Source: Alloyangia pacifica | Lineage (GTDB): Bacteria; Pseudomonadota; Alphaproteobacteria; Rhodobacterales; Rhodobacteraceae | Assembly (NCBI RefSeq): GCF_020524285.1 | Contig: NZ_JAIVKX010000019.1 | Location: 62,001 to 126,000 of the forward strand | Length of the DNA stretch: 64,000 nucleotides | Reading direction: 5' to 3' | Shown here: positions 7,982 through 15,092 of the stretch, piece by piece | Numbering within the stretch: position 1 is the stretch's first letter | Layout: every line of letters starts with the position of its first letter | The notes under the pieces: model-generated | The model's database searches: none | What the model was told of the DNA's origin: nothing | The model's input: the letters and a program-made list of their open reading frames with translations, nothing else | Made by a program: the position numbers and the translations under genes

Positions 7982-9301
7982 ATGCTGGACATCCTGAAAG
8001 ACCGCACCTACCGGCATCTCTTCCTTGCGCAGGTCGTGGCCCTCTTGGGGACTGGCCTTGCCACCGTGGCCCTCGGGCTGCTGGCCTATGATCTCGCCGG
8101 CGACAGCGCGGCCATGGTGCTGGGCACGGTCTTCACCATCAAGATGGTGGCCTATGTCGGGATCGCGCCCATCGCCGGGGCCTTCGCGGACCGGGTGAAC
8201 CGCCGCGCGCTGCTGGTGGCGCTCGACCTCGTGCGCGCCGCCTGTGCACTGATGCTGCCCTTCGTCACCGAGGCCTGGCAGGTCTACGTGCTGATCTTCC
8301 TGCTGCAATCGGCCTCGGCGGGTTTCACCCCGACCTTCCAGGCGACGATCCCGGACGTGCTGCCCGAGGAGGCGCGCTACACCCGCGCCCTCTCGCTCTC
8401 GCGCCTCGCGTACGATCTCGAGAACATCGTCAGCCCGACGCTGGCCGCGCTGCTGCTGGCGGTGATGAGCTACAACACGCTGTTCCTCGGCACGCTCGCG
8501 GGCTTCATCGCTTCGGCGCTGCTTGTGGTCTCGGTGCTGCTGCCGAGCCCCAGGGCCTCGGAGCCGCGCGGCATCTACGACCGCACGACCCGCGGCATCC
8601 GCATCTACCTCGCCACGCCGCGCCTGCGCGGGCTGCTGGCGCTGAACCTCGCCGTCGCGGCGGCAGGGGCGATGGTGCTGGTGAACTCGGTGGTGCTTGT
8701 GCGCGGCACGCTCGGCCTATCCGAGAGCGCGCTGGCCTGGACGATGTTCGCCTTCGGCGCAGGGTCGATGGCGGCGGCGCTGCTGCTGCCGCGGTTGCTC
8801 GACCGTCTGCCGGACCGACCGGTCATGCTTGTGGGGGCCGGGCTGATGGTGGTGACGCTGCTCGGGCTGGCGGCCGCGATCCTGACGTCGGGCCTGCACT
8901 GGGGCGTGCTGCTACTGGCCTGGCTGTTGGTCGGCTTCGGCTATTCCGCCGTCCAGACGCCCTCCGGGCGCCTGCTGCGCCGCTCGGCCCACCCCGAGGA
9001 CCGCCCGGCGCTCTTTGCCGCGCAATTCGCCCTGAGCCACGCCTGCTGGCTGCTGTGCTATCCGCTCTCGGGCTGGCTGATGACCCGCTTCGGAGCGGTA
9101 CCCGCGCTGCTCGTCCTCGCGCTGCTGGCGGGGGCCGGGATCCTGCTCGCCCTGCGTCTCTGGCCCGCGGGCGATCCTACCGAGGTTGCGCACAGCCACG
9201 AAAACCTGCCGCCTGACCATCCGCACCTGCGGGACGGGCGCCGTCACAGCCATGCGCTGGTGATCGACGACGCGCATCCCCGCTGGGCGACGCGCTTCTG
9301 A
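7982..9301 (+). CDS. MFS transporter, DHA3-like exporter
   Basis: The 439-residue protein has about 12 predicted membrane helices and a typical MFS loop between helices 2 and 3 (AGAFADRVNRRALL). Overall it resembles the DHA3/enterobactin-exporter type of drug or siderophore efflux permease. I chose the ATG at 7982 because a GAGGTC site precedes it and the first helix begins soon after. The frame stays open upstream to 7859, but that stretch is polar and unlikely to be translated. The C-terminal tail (last 40 residues) is rich in histidine (HSHENLPPDHPH), possibly metal-binding and unusual for this family. The substrate is unknown. About 180 bases separate it from the first TGAAAC element, so it is not clearly part of the following regulon. 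Confidence 0.88.
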   Translation: MLDILKDRTYRHLFLAQVVALLGTGLATVALGLLAYDLAGDSAAMVLGTVFTIKMVAYVGIAPIAGAFADRVNRRALLVALDLVRAACALMLPFVTEAWQVYVLIFLLQSASAGFTPTFQATIPDVLPEEARYTRALSLSRLAYDLENIVSPTLAALLLAVMSYNTLFLGTLAGFIASALLVVSVLLPSPRASEPRGIYDRTTRGIRIYLATPRLRGLLALNLAVAAAGAMVLVNSVVLVRGTLGLSESALAWTMFAFGAGSMAAALLLPRLLDRLPDRPVMLVGAGLMVVTLLGLAAAILTSGLHWGVLLLAWLLVGFGYSAVQTPSGRLLRRSAHPEDRPALFAAQFALSHACWLLCYPLSGWLMTRFGAVPALLVLALLAGAGILLALRLWPAGDPTEVAHSHENLPPDHPHLRDGRRHSHALVIDDAHPRWATRF

Positions 9302-9484
9302 GTTGCAGACGGGAGGCAGCTCACGGGGGCTATCCTTCCAGAAGGGTCTTCTGCCCGCCGGCGTCCTCGTGTGTCTCGGACGCCAAGGTCAGCGCCTAAA
9401 GGGCCGGGGCACGTGCAATTCCCTAAAGCTCCCGCAGCGCATTCCAAGGCCGTAAGGCGCGCGGCGAGGTCGGAATTCCCCGCG

Positions 9485-9522
9485 TGAAACGAATGAAACA
9501 GCCCGCGCAATCGGCCTGAAAC
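9485..9522 (+). promoter_or_regulatory. TGAAAC element 1, upstream of the OsmC-like gene
   Basis: TGAAAC occurs at 9485 and 9494 (start-to-start 9 bp) and again at 9517, 23 bp after the second half-site. Ten bases after the third half-site is CAG. The same doublet-plus-third-site layout recurs at 10531, 13492 and 17693 with 33 bp instead of 23, a difference of one helical turn. The third half-site is 88 bp upstream of the 9605 start. Confidence 0.6.
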
Positions 9523-9604
9523 GCGAGGCCGTCAGAACTTCTGTCCATCGGAAGGGCACAGCGCCCGACGAGTTCACCAGCCCCCAATGGACAGGAGTTC
9601 AGCC

Positions 9605-10183
9605 ATGACGACCCAAACCCTCGAGAAGCCCGCCAAGACCGCCATGAACGGCGTCGACGTCCCCACCTTCCTCGCCACGCTCGGCGTGGTGGGAGAGACC
9701 CCGCAGATCGCCCAGTTCACCTTCCGCGCCGATGGCGAATGGCTCTCGGGCACGCACAGCCGGACCGCCTTCACCGGCTTCCACGGCGCCATGCAGGACA
9801 TGCAGCACCGCCGCGACTACGCCGTCGAATGCGACCACCCGCAGGTGCTCTGCGGGGCCGACAACGGCGTGACCCCGGTCGAGCTGCTGCTGGCGGCGCT
9901 GGCCTCCTGCATCACCGCAGGCATCGGCAATATTGCCTCGATCCGGCAGGTGAAGCTGCATGCGGTCGAGACCAAAATCGAGGGCGACATCAACCTCAAC
10001 GGCATCCTCGGCCTCGACAAGTCCGCCCGCAACGGTTTCACCGGCGTCCGCATGGCGGTGAGCATCCGCGGCGACGCCCCGCAGGAGAAGCTGCGCGAGA
10101 TCGTCGAGCAGTCGGTCGCCCGCTCCGCCGTCTTCGATGTGCTGAGCAACGGCGTGCCGGTATCGGTCGAGATGGCCGCATGA
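9605..10183 (+). CDS. OsmC-family protein
   Basis: The 192-residue protein belongs to the OsmC/Ohr superfamily, whose members reduce organic hydroperoxides or bind sulfur/thiol compounds with two reactive cysteines. Both cysteines are visible: one in VLCGADNG and one in LAALASCITAG, at the usual spacing. The N-terminal roughly 30 residues are an extension beyond the core. The ATG at 9605 follows ACAGGAG; an upstream in-frame ATG at 9587 lacks a site. The gene lies downstream of a TGAAAC element and is followed after 77 bases by a 56-residue gene on the same strand, probably one transcript ending at a hairpin near 10475-10504. A thiol or peroxide detoxification role fits the rest of the block. 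Confidence 0.88.
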   Translation: MTTQTLEKPAKTAMNGVDVPTFLATLGVVGETPQIAQFTFRADGEWLSGTHSRTAFTGFHGAMQDMQHRRDYAVECDHPQVLCGADNGVTPVELLLAALASCITAGIGNIASIRQVKLHAVETKIEGDINLNGILGLDKSARNGFTGVRMAVSIRGDAPQEKLREIVEQSVARSAVFDVLSNGVPVSVEMAA

Positions 10184-10260
10184 ACCTCCCCAGCAAGACC
10201 GCCCGCGCCGACCGGGGCGCGGGCCAACCCCGCCACCCCCTCATTGAAAGGACGCCCCCC

Positions 10261-10431
10261 ATGCCCCGTTTCCACGCTCCCGCCGCGACCCCCAGCTACG
10301 GCTCCGGCTTCGACAGCGTCGCCCTGCGCGACACCTTCGCCGACTTCCGCAACTGGTGGGACCGCAATTGCCTGCTGGACGACGCTGAGCCGCAGGCCGA
10401 GCAGGAGGCCTCGCTGGCAAGGGCCGCCTGA
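10261..10431 (+). CDS. small protein, 56 residues
   Basis: The reading frame begins at an ATG preceded by GAAAGGACG and ends at a TGA at 10429. The product is a soluble 56-residue protein with an aromatic segment FADFRNWWDRNC near the middle and an alanine/glutamate-rich tail. I do not recognise it. It is positioned as the second gene of the OsmC-like transcript, and codon use matches its neighbours, which supports a real gene. Function is unknown. Confidence 0.6.
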   Translation: MPRFHAPAATPSYGSGFDSVALRDTFADFRNWWDRNCLLDDAEPQAEQEASLARAA

Positions 10432-10474
10432 GGCCCGCCTGCCTTTCCTCTGACCTGCCTCCCGACCTCCCCCG

Positions 10475-10504
10475 ACGGCCCGCCGCCTTTGCGCTGCGGG
10501 CCGT
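10475..10504 (+). terminator. hairpin after the 56-residue gene
   Basis: ACGGCCCGC and GCGGGCCGT form a 9-bp perfect stem around a 12-base loop. Only a short T-poor stretch follows, so it may be an intrinsic terminator of modest strength. Confidence 0.45.
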
Positions 10505-10530
10505 TCGCGTTCCGGACCGCCGGGCCGGGC

Positions 10531-10578
10531 TGAAACACTCGAAACCCGAACGCCCGTTGCCCGAGGCATGGGTGAAAC
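10531..10578 (+). promoter_or_regulatory. TGAAAC element 2, upstream of the first flavoprotein
   Basis: TGAAAC at 10531 and CGAAAC at 10540 (9 bp apart) are followed by TGAAAC at 10573, 33 bp after the second half-site. CAG lies ten bases beyond. The third half-site is 48 bp from the 10621 start codon. Confidence 0.65.
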
Positions 10579-10620
10579 GCGGCGGGTCCAGTCTTCGGGA
10601 AACCGCACTGGAGTTGACCC

Positions 10621-11868
10621 ATGAGCACTGCAACCAGCGTCCTGATCCTCGGAGCCGGCCAGGCCGGCCTCGCCCTCAGCCGGGCCCTGTCGCACCGCGG
10701 CATCGACCACGTCCTGCTCGAGCGCGGGCGGGTGGGCGAGCGCTGGCACTCTGAGCGCTGGCCGGGGCTGCACCTGCTGACCCCGAACTGGATGAACCGC
10801 CTGCCGGGGCCGTGGCCCGAGGCCGAACCTGACGGCTTCATGTCCGCCGCCGAGTTTGCTGCCCGGCTCGAGCGCTACAGCGCGGCCATCTCGGCGCCGG
10901 TGGTGACGGGCTGCGAGGTGCAGTCGGTCGCGCGCGAGAACGGCCGTTTCCGCGTGGTCGCGGGCGGACGGCAATGGTTCGCCAGGGCAGTGGTCATCGC
11001 CACGGGCGCCTGCGACCGGCCCGCGGTGCCGGCCTGGGCCAGCACCTTGCCAAAGAAGATCACCCAGATCGTGCCCACCCGTTACCGCGGCGCGGAGCGC
11101 CTGCCCGAGGGCGGTGTGCTGATCGTCGGCGCGTCTGCCACCGGGGTGCAGCTGGCCGCCGAGATACAGGGCTCGGGGCGTCCGGTGACGCTGGCCGTGG
11201 GCCGCCATGTCCGCGCGCCGCGCCGCTACCGGGGACGGGAAGTCTTCGAGCTGCTCTCGCAGAGCGGGTTTCTGGGCAGCCCGCGCCCCGCGGATGCTCA
11301 TCCGGCGCATTTGATGACACTTCCGTCGTTGCAGCTCACCGGCTCCGGCGGCGGCGAGGCGCTTGGTCTCGACCGGTTGCAGGCCGTGGGCGTGCATCTG
11401 GTGGGGCGGGCGCTCGGGGCGGAGGGTGGCGTGCTGCGTCTCGATCCTGCGCTTGGCGCCGAGATCGCCGCCGGCGAGCGGCGGCGGCGCAAGTTGCTGA
11501 CCCTTCTCGAGACCTACCTCGCGGAGACCGGCAGCGCGCTGCCCGATGATCCCGGCGCCTGGCACGCGCCGGACCTGCCGCACGCCGGGCCGGACCGCCT
11601 CGATCTGACAGCCCGGGGCATCCGGACCATCGTCTGGGCCACCGGCTTTCGTCGCGCCTACCCGTGGCTGCACCTGCCGGTGCTGGGCGCCGCGGGCGAA
11701 CTCGAGACCGACCGCGGGGTCACCGCCGAGCCCGGCCTCTACGCGCTCGGCCTGCCGTTCCTGCGCCACCGGGCCTCGGCCTTCATCCACGGGGTCGGGC
11801 GCGATGCCGAAGAGCTCGCCCCGCATATCGCCGCCGGCCTGCGCCGGGGCATCTCGCGTGCCGCCTGA
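10621..11868 (+). CDS. FAD/NAD(P)-dependent oxidoreductase, CzcO-like monooxygenase
   Basis: The 415-residue protein begins with an FAD-binding Rossmann motif (LILGAGQAGLALS, residues 8-20). It has the aromatic stretch typical of flavin-containing monooxygenases (ERWHSERWPGLHLLTP, about 40-55). A second dinucleotide fold, VLIVGASATGVQLA, near residue 165 should bind NAD(P)H. A late motif IVWATGFR matches the CzcO/flavin-containing monooxygenase group. Such enzymes oxygenate nucleophilic N or S atoms of small molecules; the substrate here is unknown. It starts 48 bp after a TGAAAC element and is followed after 40 bases by a second flavoprotein. Confidence 0.85.
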   Translation: MSTATSVLILGAGQAGLALSRALSHRGIDHVLLERGRVGERWHSERWPGLHLLTPNWMNRLPGPWPEAEPDGFMSAAEFAARLERYSAAISAPVVTGCEVQSVARENGRFRVVAGGRQWFARAVVIATGACDRPAVPAWASTLPKKITQIVPTRYRGAERLPEGGVLIVGASATGVQLAAEIQGSGRPVTLAVGRHVRAPRRYRGREVFELLSQSGFLGSPRPADAHPAHLMTLPSLQLTGSGGGEALGLDRLQAVGVHLVGRALGAEGGVLRLDPALGAEIAAGERRRRKLLTLLETYLAETGSALPDDPGAWHAPDLPHAGPDRLDLTARGIRTIVWATGFRRAYPWLHLPVLGAAGELETDRGVTAEPGLYALGLPFLRHRASAFIHGVGRDAEELAPHIAAGLRRGISRAA

Positions 11869-11908
11869 CAGAGTTCAACCCGACACGGAACCACAAGGGA
11901 ATTTCGAC

Positions 11909-13045
11909 ATGACCATAGAGACTTACGACGCACTCATCGTTGGGGCCCGCTGCGCCGGGGCCGCCACGGCCCTGCAACTGGCCCGCAGCGGGGCAAAGGT
12001 GCTGCTGATCGACAGCGCGCGCGGCGGGAGCGACACCATGTCGACCCATGCGCTGATGCGCGGCGCGGTGATGTTGCTCGAGCGCTGGGGCCTTGCCGCG
12101 CCGCTGCGCGCCGCCGGAACACCGCAGATCGCGCGCACCAGCTTCATCTACGGCGAGGACGCCTTCGACATCGACCTGCGCCCCGAACATGGCGTCGAGA
12201 CCCTGATGGCGCCGCGGCGCCACCTGCTCGACCGGATGCTCGCGGAGGCCGCTGCCGAGGCCGGGGCCGAGCTGCGCTTCGAGACCAGTTGCACCGAGCT
12301 CATCAAGGACGCGCAGGGCAGGGTCACCGGCGCACGTGTGTCGCTGCCGGATGGGCGCACGCGCGAGGTCTCCGCTGGGCTGGTCATCGGCGCCGACGGC
12401 AAGCGCTCGCGCGTCGCGCGGCTGGTGGGCGCCGAGGTCACGCGTCAGGCCCGCCACACGGTCGCCTGCGCCTATCAATATGTCTCGGGCCTGCCCAACC
12501 GCGGTTTCCGCTGGCATTTCGCCGAAGCCGCGGCGGGCGGAATAATCCCCACCAACGGCGGCGGCAGCTGCGCATTCGTCGCGCTGCCGGAACACGCTGC
12601 TGCCGAGCTGCGCAGCGCCTCGGTGCAGGAATTGGCCGCGCGCCACATGCCGGTGATGGCCGAGGACATGACCGGCGCGGAACCGCTCGAGGCACGGGTG
12701 ATCTTCGCGGGGCTCAAGGGCTACATGCGGCGCTGTGCAGGCCCCGGCTGGGCGCTGGTCGGCGATGCCAGCTGGTTCCGTGATCCGATCACCGCCCATG
12801 GCATCACCGATGCCTTCCGCGACTCCGAGATGCTCGTCAAGGCGGTGAAGACAGGCACGCTCGGCTGCTACGAGGCGCAGCGGGATCGCCTGTCGCTGCC
12901 GATCTTCGAGCTTTCCGACCGTATCGCAAGCTTCGACTGGTCGCTGGGTGACCTGGCCGGGCTGCACAAGCAGCTGAACCGGGTGATGAAGGCCAACCAG
13001 GCGTGGATTGCCGGGACGCGGGACGAGGTGCGGCGGGTGGCGTGA
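11909..13045 (+). CDS. FAD-dependent monooxygenase/reductase, PHBH-like fold
   Basis: The 378-residue protein has a GXGXXG-type FAD motif (ALIVGARCAGAATA, about residues 7-20), the second FAD contact VIGADGKRSRVAR near 155 and the late GDAS motif (LVGDASWFRDP, about 290). That order is typical of p-hydroxybenzoate-hydroxylase and geranylgeranyl-reductase type flavoproteins. The ATG at 11909 is preceded by AAGGGA; the frame is open further upstream only because it runs over the previous gene. It is likely co-transcribed with the 10621 oxidoreductase. The substrate cannot be inferred. A perfect hairpin at 13181-13207 lies 135 bases after its stop. Confidence 0.85.
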   Translation: MTIETYDALIVGARCAGAATALQLARSGAKVLLIDSARGGSDTMSTHALMRGAVMLLERWGLAAPLRAAGTPQIARTSFIYGEDAFDIDLRPEHGVETLMAPRRHLLDRMLAEAAAEAGAELRFETSCTELIKDAQGRVTGARVSLPDGRTREVSAGLVIGADGKRSRVARLVGAEVTRQARHTVACAYQYVSGLPNRGFRWHFAEAAAGGIIPTNGGGSCAFVALPEHAAAELRSASVQELAARHMPVMAEDMTGAEPLEARVIFAGLKGYMRRCAGPGWALVGDASWFRDPITAHGITDAFRDSEMLVKAVKTGTLGCYEAQRDRLSLPIFELSDRIASFDWSLGDLAGLHKQLNRVMKANQAWIAGTRDEVRRVA

Positions 13046-13180
13046 AGGCGCCCCGCCAGTGCACCGAGAGCCGGGCGAGGGCCTCCCTGCGGCGACGGGG
13101 CGGCCCTCGTCCGGCGGCCTTGCCTCGGTTGCGGGCGGATGAGCGCGGCGCGACGTTACCAACATCATGACCGAAAGCAG

Positions 13181-13207
13181 AAGGACCCGCCACTTCGGCG
13201 GGTCCTT
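13181..13207. terminator. hairpin between convergent genes
   Basis: AAGGACCCGCC and GGCGGGTCCTT form a perfect 11-bp stem with a 5-base loop. It sits between the stop of the plus-strand flavoprotein and the stop of the minus-strand 49-residue gene (21 bases away). On the minus strand a short T-containing run follows. It may terminate both. Confidence 0.7.
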
Positions 13208-13228
13208 CGCGGTGTCCGTCTGCGTATT

Positions 13229-13378
13229 TCAGCAATTGTGGATGCGCCGGTAGATGCGCTGGCGCTCGGCTTCGACGATCTCGTCGGTGCCGCCGGGCAG
13301 GGCGCGCAGGGCGCGGCGCAGGCGGCGCTCGGCGCGGCGATGTTGCAGGGCATCGTGCAGATCGTTCAGGGCTTTCAT
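13229..13378 (-). CDS. small arginine-rich protein, 49 residues
   Basis: This gene is shorter than most ORF cut-offs. It reads from an ATG at 13378 with GAAGGA eight bases upstream to TGA at 13229, just before a strong hairpin. The product is basic and helical (HRRAERRLRRALRAL in the middle, RQRIYRRIHNC at the end) with one C-terminal cysteine. I do not recognise the family. On its own strand, TGAAAC lies about 50 bases upstream of the start (plus-strand complement at 13428-13433), with the same AG ten to twelve bases later as in the four TGAAAC elements. It diverges from the hemoglobin operon, so both may share control. Confidence 0.6.
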   Translation of the reverse strand: MKALNDLHDALQHRRAERRLRRALRALPGGTDEIVEAERQRIYRRIHNC

Positions 13379-13427
13379 TTGTAGTATCCTTCTTCATCAG
13401 GGTGATGAGGAAGTCTCGCCCGCAGCG

Positions 13428-13433
13428 GTTTCA
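13428..13433 (-). promoter_or_regulatory. single TGAAAC half-site facing the 49-residue gene
   Basis: TGAAAC is read on the minus strand, followed ten bases later by GAG. It lacks the upstream doublet on that strand, but the plus-strand doublet at 13492-13506 is only about 60 bp away. Confidence 0.35.
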
Positions 13434-13491
13434 GCCCGATGTCGGCCCGGCGCCGGAAAGGTATCCGCCGTATCGCCGGTCATCCCGCGCC

Positions 13492-13539
13492 TGAAACAAT
13501 CGAAACAAAGCCGCGCCCACTACGACACGCGCCTGAAAC
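13492..13539 (+). promoter_or_regulatory. TGAAAC element 3, upstream of the hemoglobin-kinase operon
   Basis: TGAAAC at 13492, CGAAAC at 13501 (9 bp apart) and TGAAAC at 13534 (33 bp after the second) reproduce exactly the spacing seen at 10531 and 17693. AAG lies ten bases after the third half-site. The start codon of the globin gene is 141 bp downstream of the third half-site. Confidence 0.65.
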
Positions 13540-13674
13540 ATGTGCCGCCAAGGCTGGACTCTCCCCGCCCGACGAAAACCTTGCCACAGAGGTGCAAGAT
13601 CCCGCATGTTTGTAGAACATTACAAAACAGCGCATTCTTACGCCGAGGAGCCCCGCGCTCCGGGGGAGGTGGCC

Positions 13675-14031
13675 ATGGAAAAGTCCCTGTTCGACAAGTA
13701 CGGCGGCTTTTCCGTCGTCAGCAAGATCGTCCTCGACCTCTACGACCGGCTGCTCGACGACGATGACGTCGGGCCGTTCTTCGACGAGATCGACATGGCC
13801 CGGATCGTCGATCACCAGACCAAGTTCGTCTCCTCGCTGATGGGAGGCCCGGCCTCCTACACCGACGACCAGATCCGCAAGATGCACGCGCATCTCGAGA
13901 TCCATCAGCTGCATTTCGACAAGCTGCAATCGCTGCTCCGCGCCACGCTGGCCGATCACGGGGTGGCGCCCGAAGATCAGGACGCGATCCTTGCCGCCTT
14001 CGAGGCGCGGCGCAACCTGGTGACGGAATAG
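13675..14031 (+). CDS. group I truncated hemoglobin
   Basis: The 118-residue protein has the size of a group I (trHbN) truncated globin. It shows LFDKYGGF at the start, DHQTKFVSSLMGGP in the middle and KMHAHLEIHQLHFD, where H71 aligns with the proximal heme-binding histidine. The ATG at 13675 follows GGGGAGG. Truncated hemoglobins bind O2 or NO and often serve NO detoxification or gas sensing. It is the first gene of an operon: 10 bases separate it from the cyclase-fold gene, and the hybrid kinase and response regulator follow without gaps. That arrangement suggests it supplies or modulates a gaseous signal for the kinase; this is inference. Confidence 0.88.
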   Translation: MEKSLFDKYGGFSVVSKIVLDLYDRLLDDDDVGPFFDEIDMARIVDHQTKFVSSLMGGPASYTDDQIRKMHAHLEIHQLHFDKLQSLLRATLADHGVAPEDQDAILAAFEARRNLVTE

Positions 14032-14041
14032 GAGAGGCGCC

Positions 14042-15091
14042 ATGACCATCGCCGCGATCAACGAGCAGCTGCTGAGGGCGATCGGGGTCGGGGTGGCGCT
14101 GCTCGACCTGCAGAGTCTGCGCCTGCGCTTCGGCAACGACACCTTCCGCGGCTGGTTCGGCGAGATCGAGGTGGGCTCCAACCTGCTCGAGCAGTTCCAG
14201 GATTTCGACGTGGAGGCCCTGCGCGCGGCGCTGGCCGCCGAAGGGCGCTACACCACCGAGACCACCTTCCGGCTGCGCCGCCGCACGATGACCGTGGCGA
14301 TGGACTTCAACCGCGCGCTCGACGAGGAAGAGCCGATCGCGGTGCTGGTGTGCCAGAACATCTCGCGCATCAAGGAGCTGGAGTCGATGATCGACAGCTA
14401 CTCGATGATGGTCGAGCGCAACACCCGCGAGATCAAGCGCGAGAAGGAGCAGGTCGAGAAGCTGCTGCTCAACATGATGCCGCGCTCGGTCTACGAGGAA
14501 TACAAGACCTTCGGCATCGTCACGCCGCGGCTCTACGATCCGGTGTCGGTGGTCTGCCTCGACTTCGTCGGCTTTTCCGAAATGGTCAGCGCGCATGAGC
14601 CGGCGGTGATCGTCTCGGAGCTCAATGACATCTACACCGCCTTCGACCGCATCGGCGAGCAGTTCGGCTGCGCGCGGATCCGGGCGGTGGGCGATCTCTA
14701 CATCGGCGTCGCGGGGCTGCCCGATCCTACCGACGATCATGCGCAGGCCGCCGCCAATGCCGCCATCCGCTTCATGCGCTATCTCAACCAGCGAAACGGC
14801 AGCCACCCGATCCAGTGGCGCTGCCGGGTCGGCATCGCCGCGGGCGCCGTGGTCGGCTCTGTCGTCGGCGTGCAGAAATACATCTACGACGTCTTCGGCC
14901 CGGCGGTGATCACCGCCAGCCAGCTGCGCTACAAGGCTGAGCCGATGACCATTTCCGGAAATCGTGCGGTGGTCGAGCGGCTCGGTGACGCGTTCACCGC
15001 CGCCGAGGCGGGCAGCATCACGCTCTCTGACGGCAGCGAGGAGGCGGTGTTCCGCATCGCCGCCGAGATGCGCGCGGCGCAGGAGCGCTGA
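14042..15091 (+). CDS. PAS plus class III cyclase-fold protein, catalytic residues altered
   Basis: The 349-residue protein has three parts: a PAS-like N-terminus (about 1-115), a signalling helix (about 118-160, LESMIDSYSMMVERN onward) and a class III nucleotidyl cyclase domain (about 175-320). The two metal-binding aspartates are present (LDFVGF and AVGDLY). However, where active enzymes have the transition-state pair in a VNVASR-type motif, this protein reads VITASQ, so Asn and Arg are replaced by Ile and Gln. It may therefore be a non-catalytic sensor, or have very low activity. It sits between the truncated hemoglobin and a hybrid kinase, and its stop overlaps the spacer before the kinase start by only one base. 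It probably relays a signal to the kinase. Confidence 0.83.
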   Translation: MTIAAINEQLLRAIGVGVALLDLQSLRLRFGNDTFRGWFGEIEVGSNLLEQFQDFDVEALRAALAAEGRYTTETTFRLRRRTMTVAMDFNRALDEEEPIAVLVCQNISRIKELESMIDSYSMMVERNTREIKREKEQVEKLLLNMMPRSVYEEYKTFGIVTPRLYDPVSVVCLDFVGFSEMVSAHEPAVIVSELNDIYTAFDRIGEQFGCARIRAVGDLYIGVAGLPDPTDDHAQAAANAAIRFMRYLNQRNGSHPIQWRCRVGIAAGAVVGSVVGVQKYIYDVFGPAVITASQLRYKAEPMTISGNRAVVERLGDAFTAAEAGSITLSDGSEEAVFRIAAEMRAAQER

Positions 15092-15092
15092 G

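Noticed and set aside
9517-9540. Third TGAAAC half-site plus downstream CAG read as an ECF or heat-shock sigma promoter
   Set aside because: The 10-base gap between the two words is too short for a normal -35/-10 pair, and no consistent -10 element follows in the four copies.
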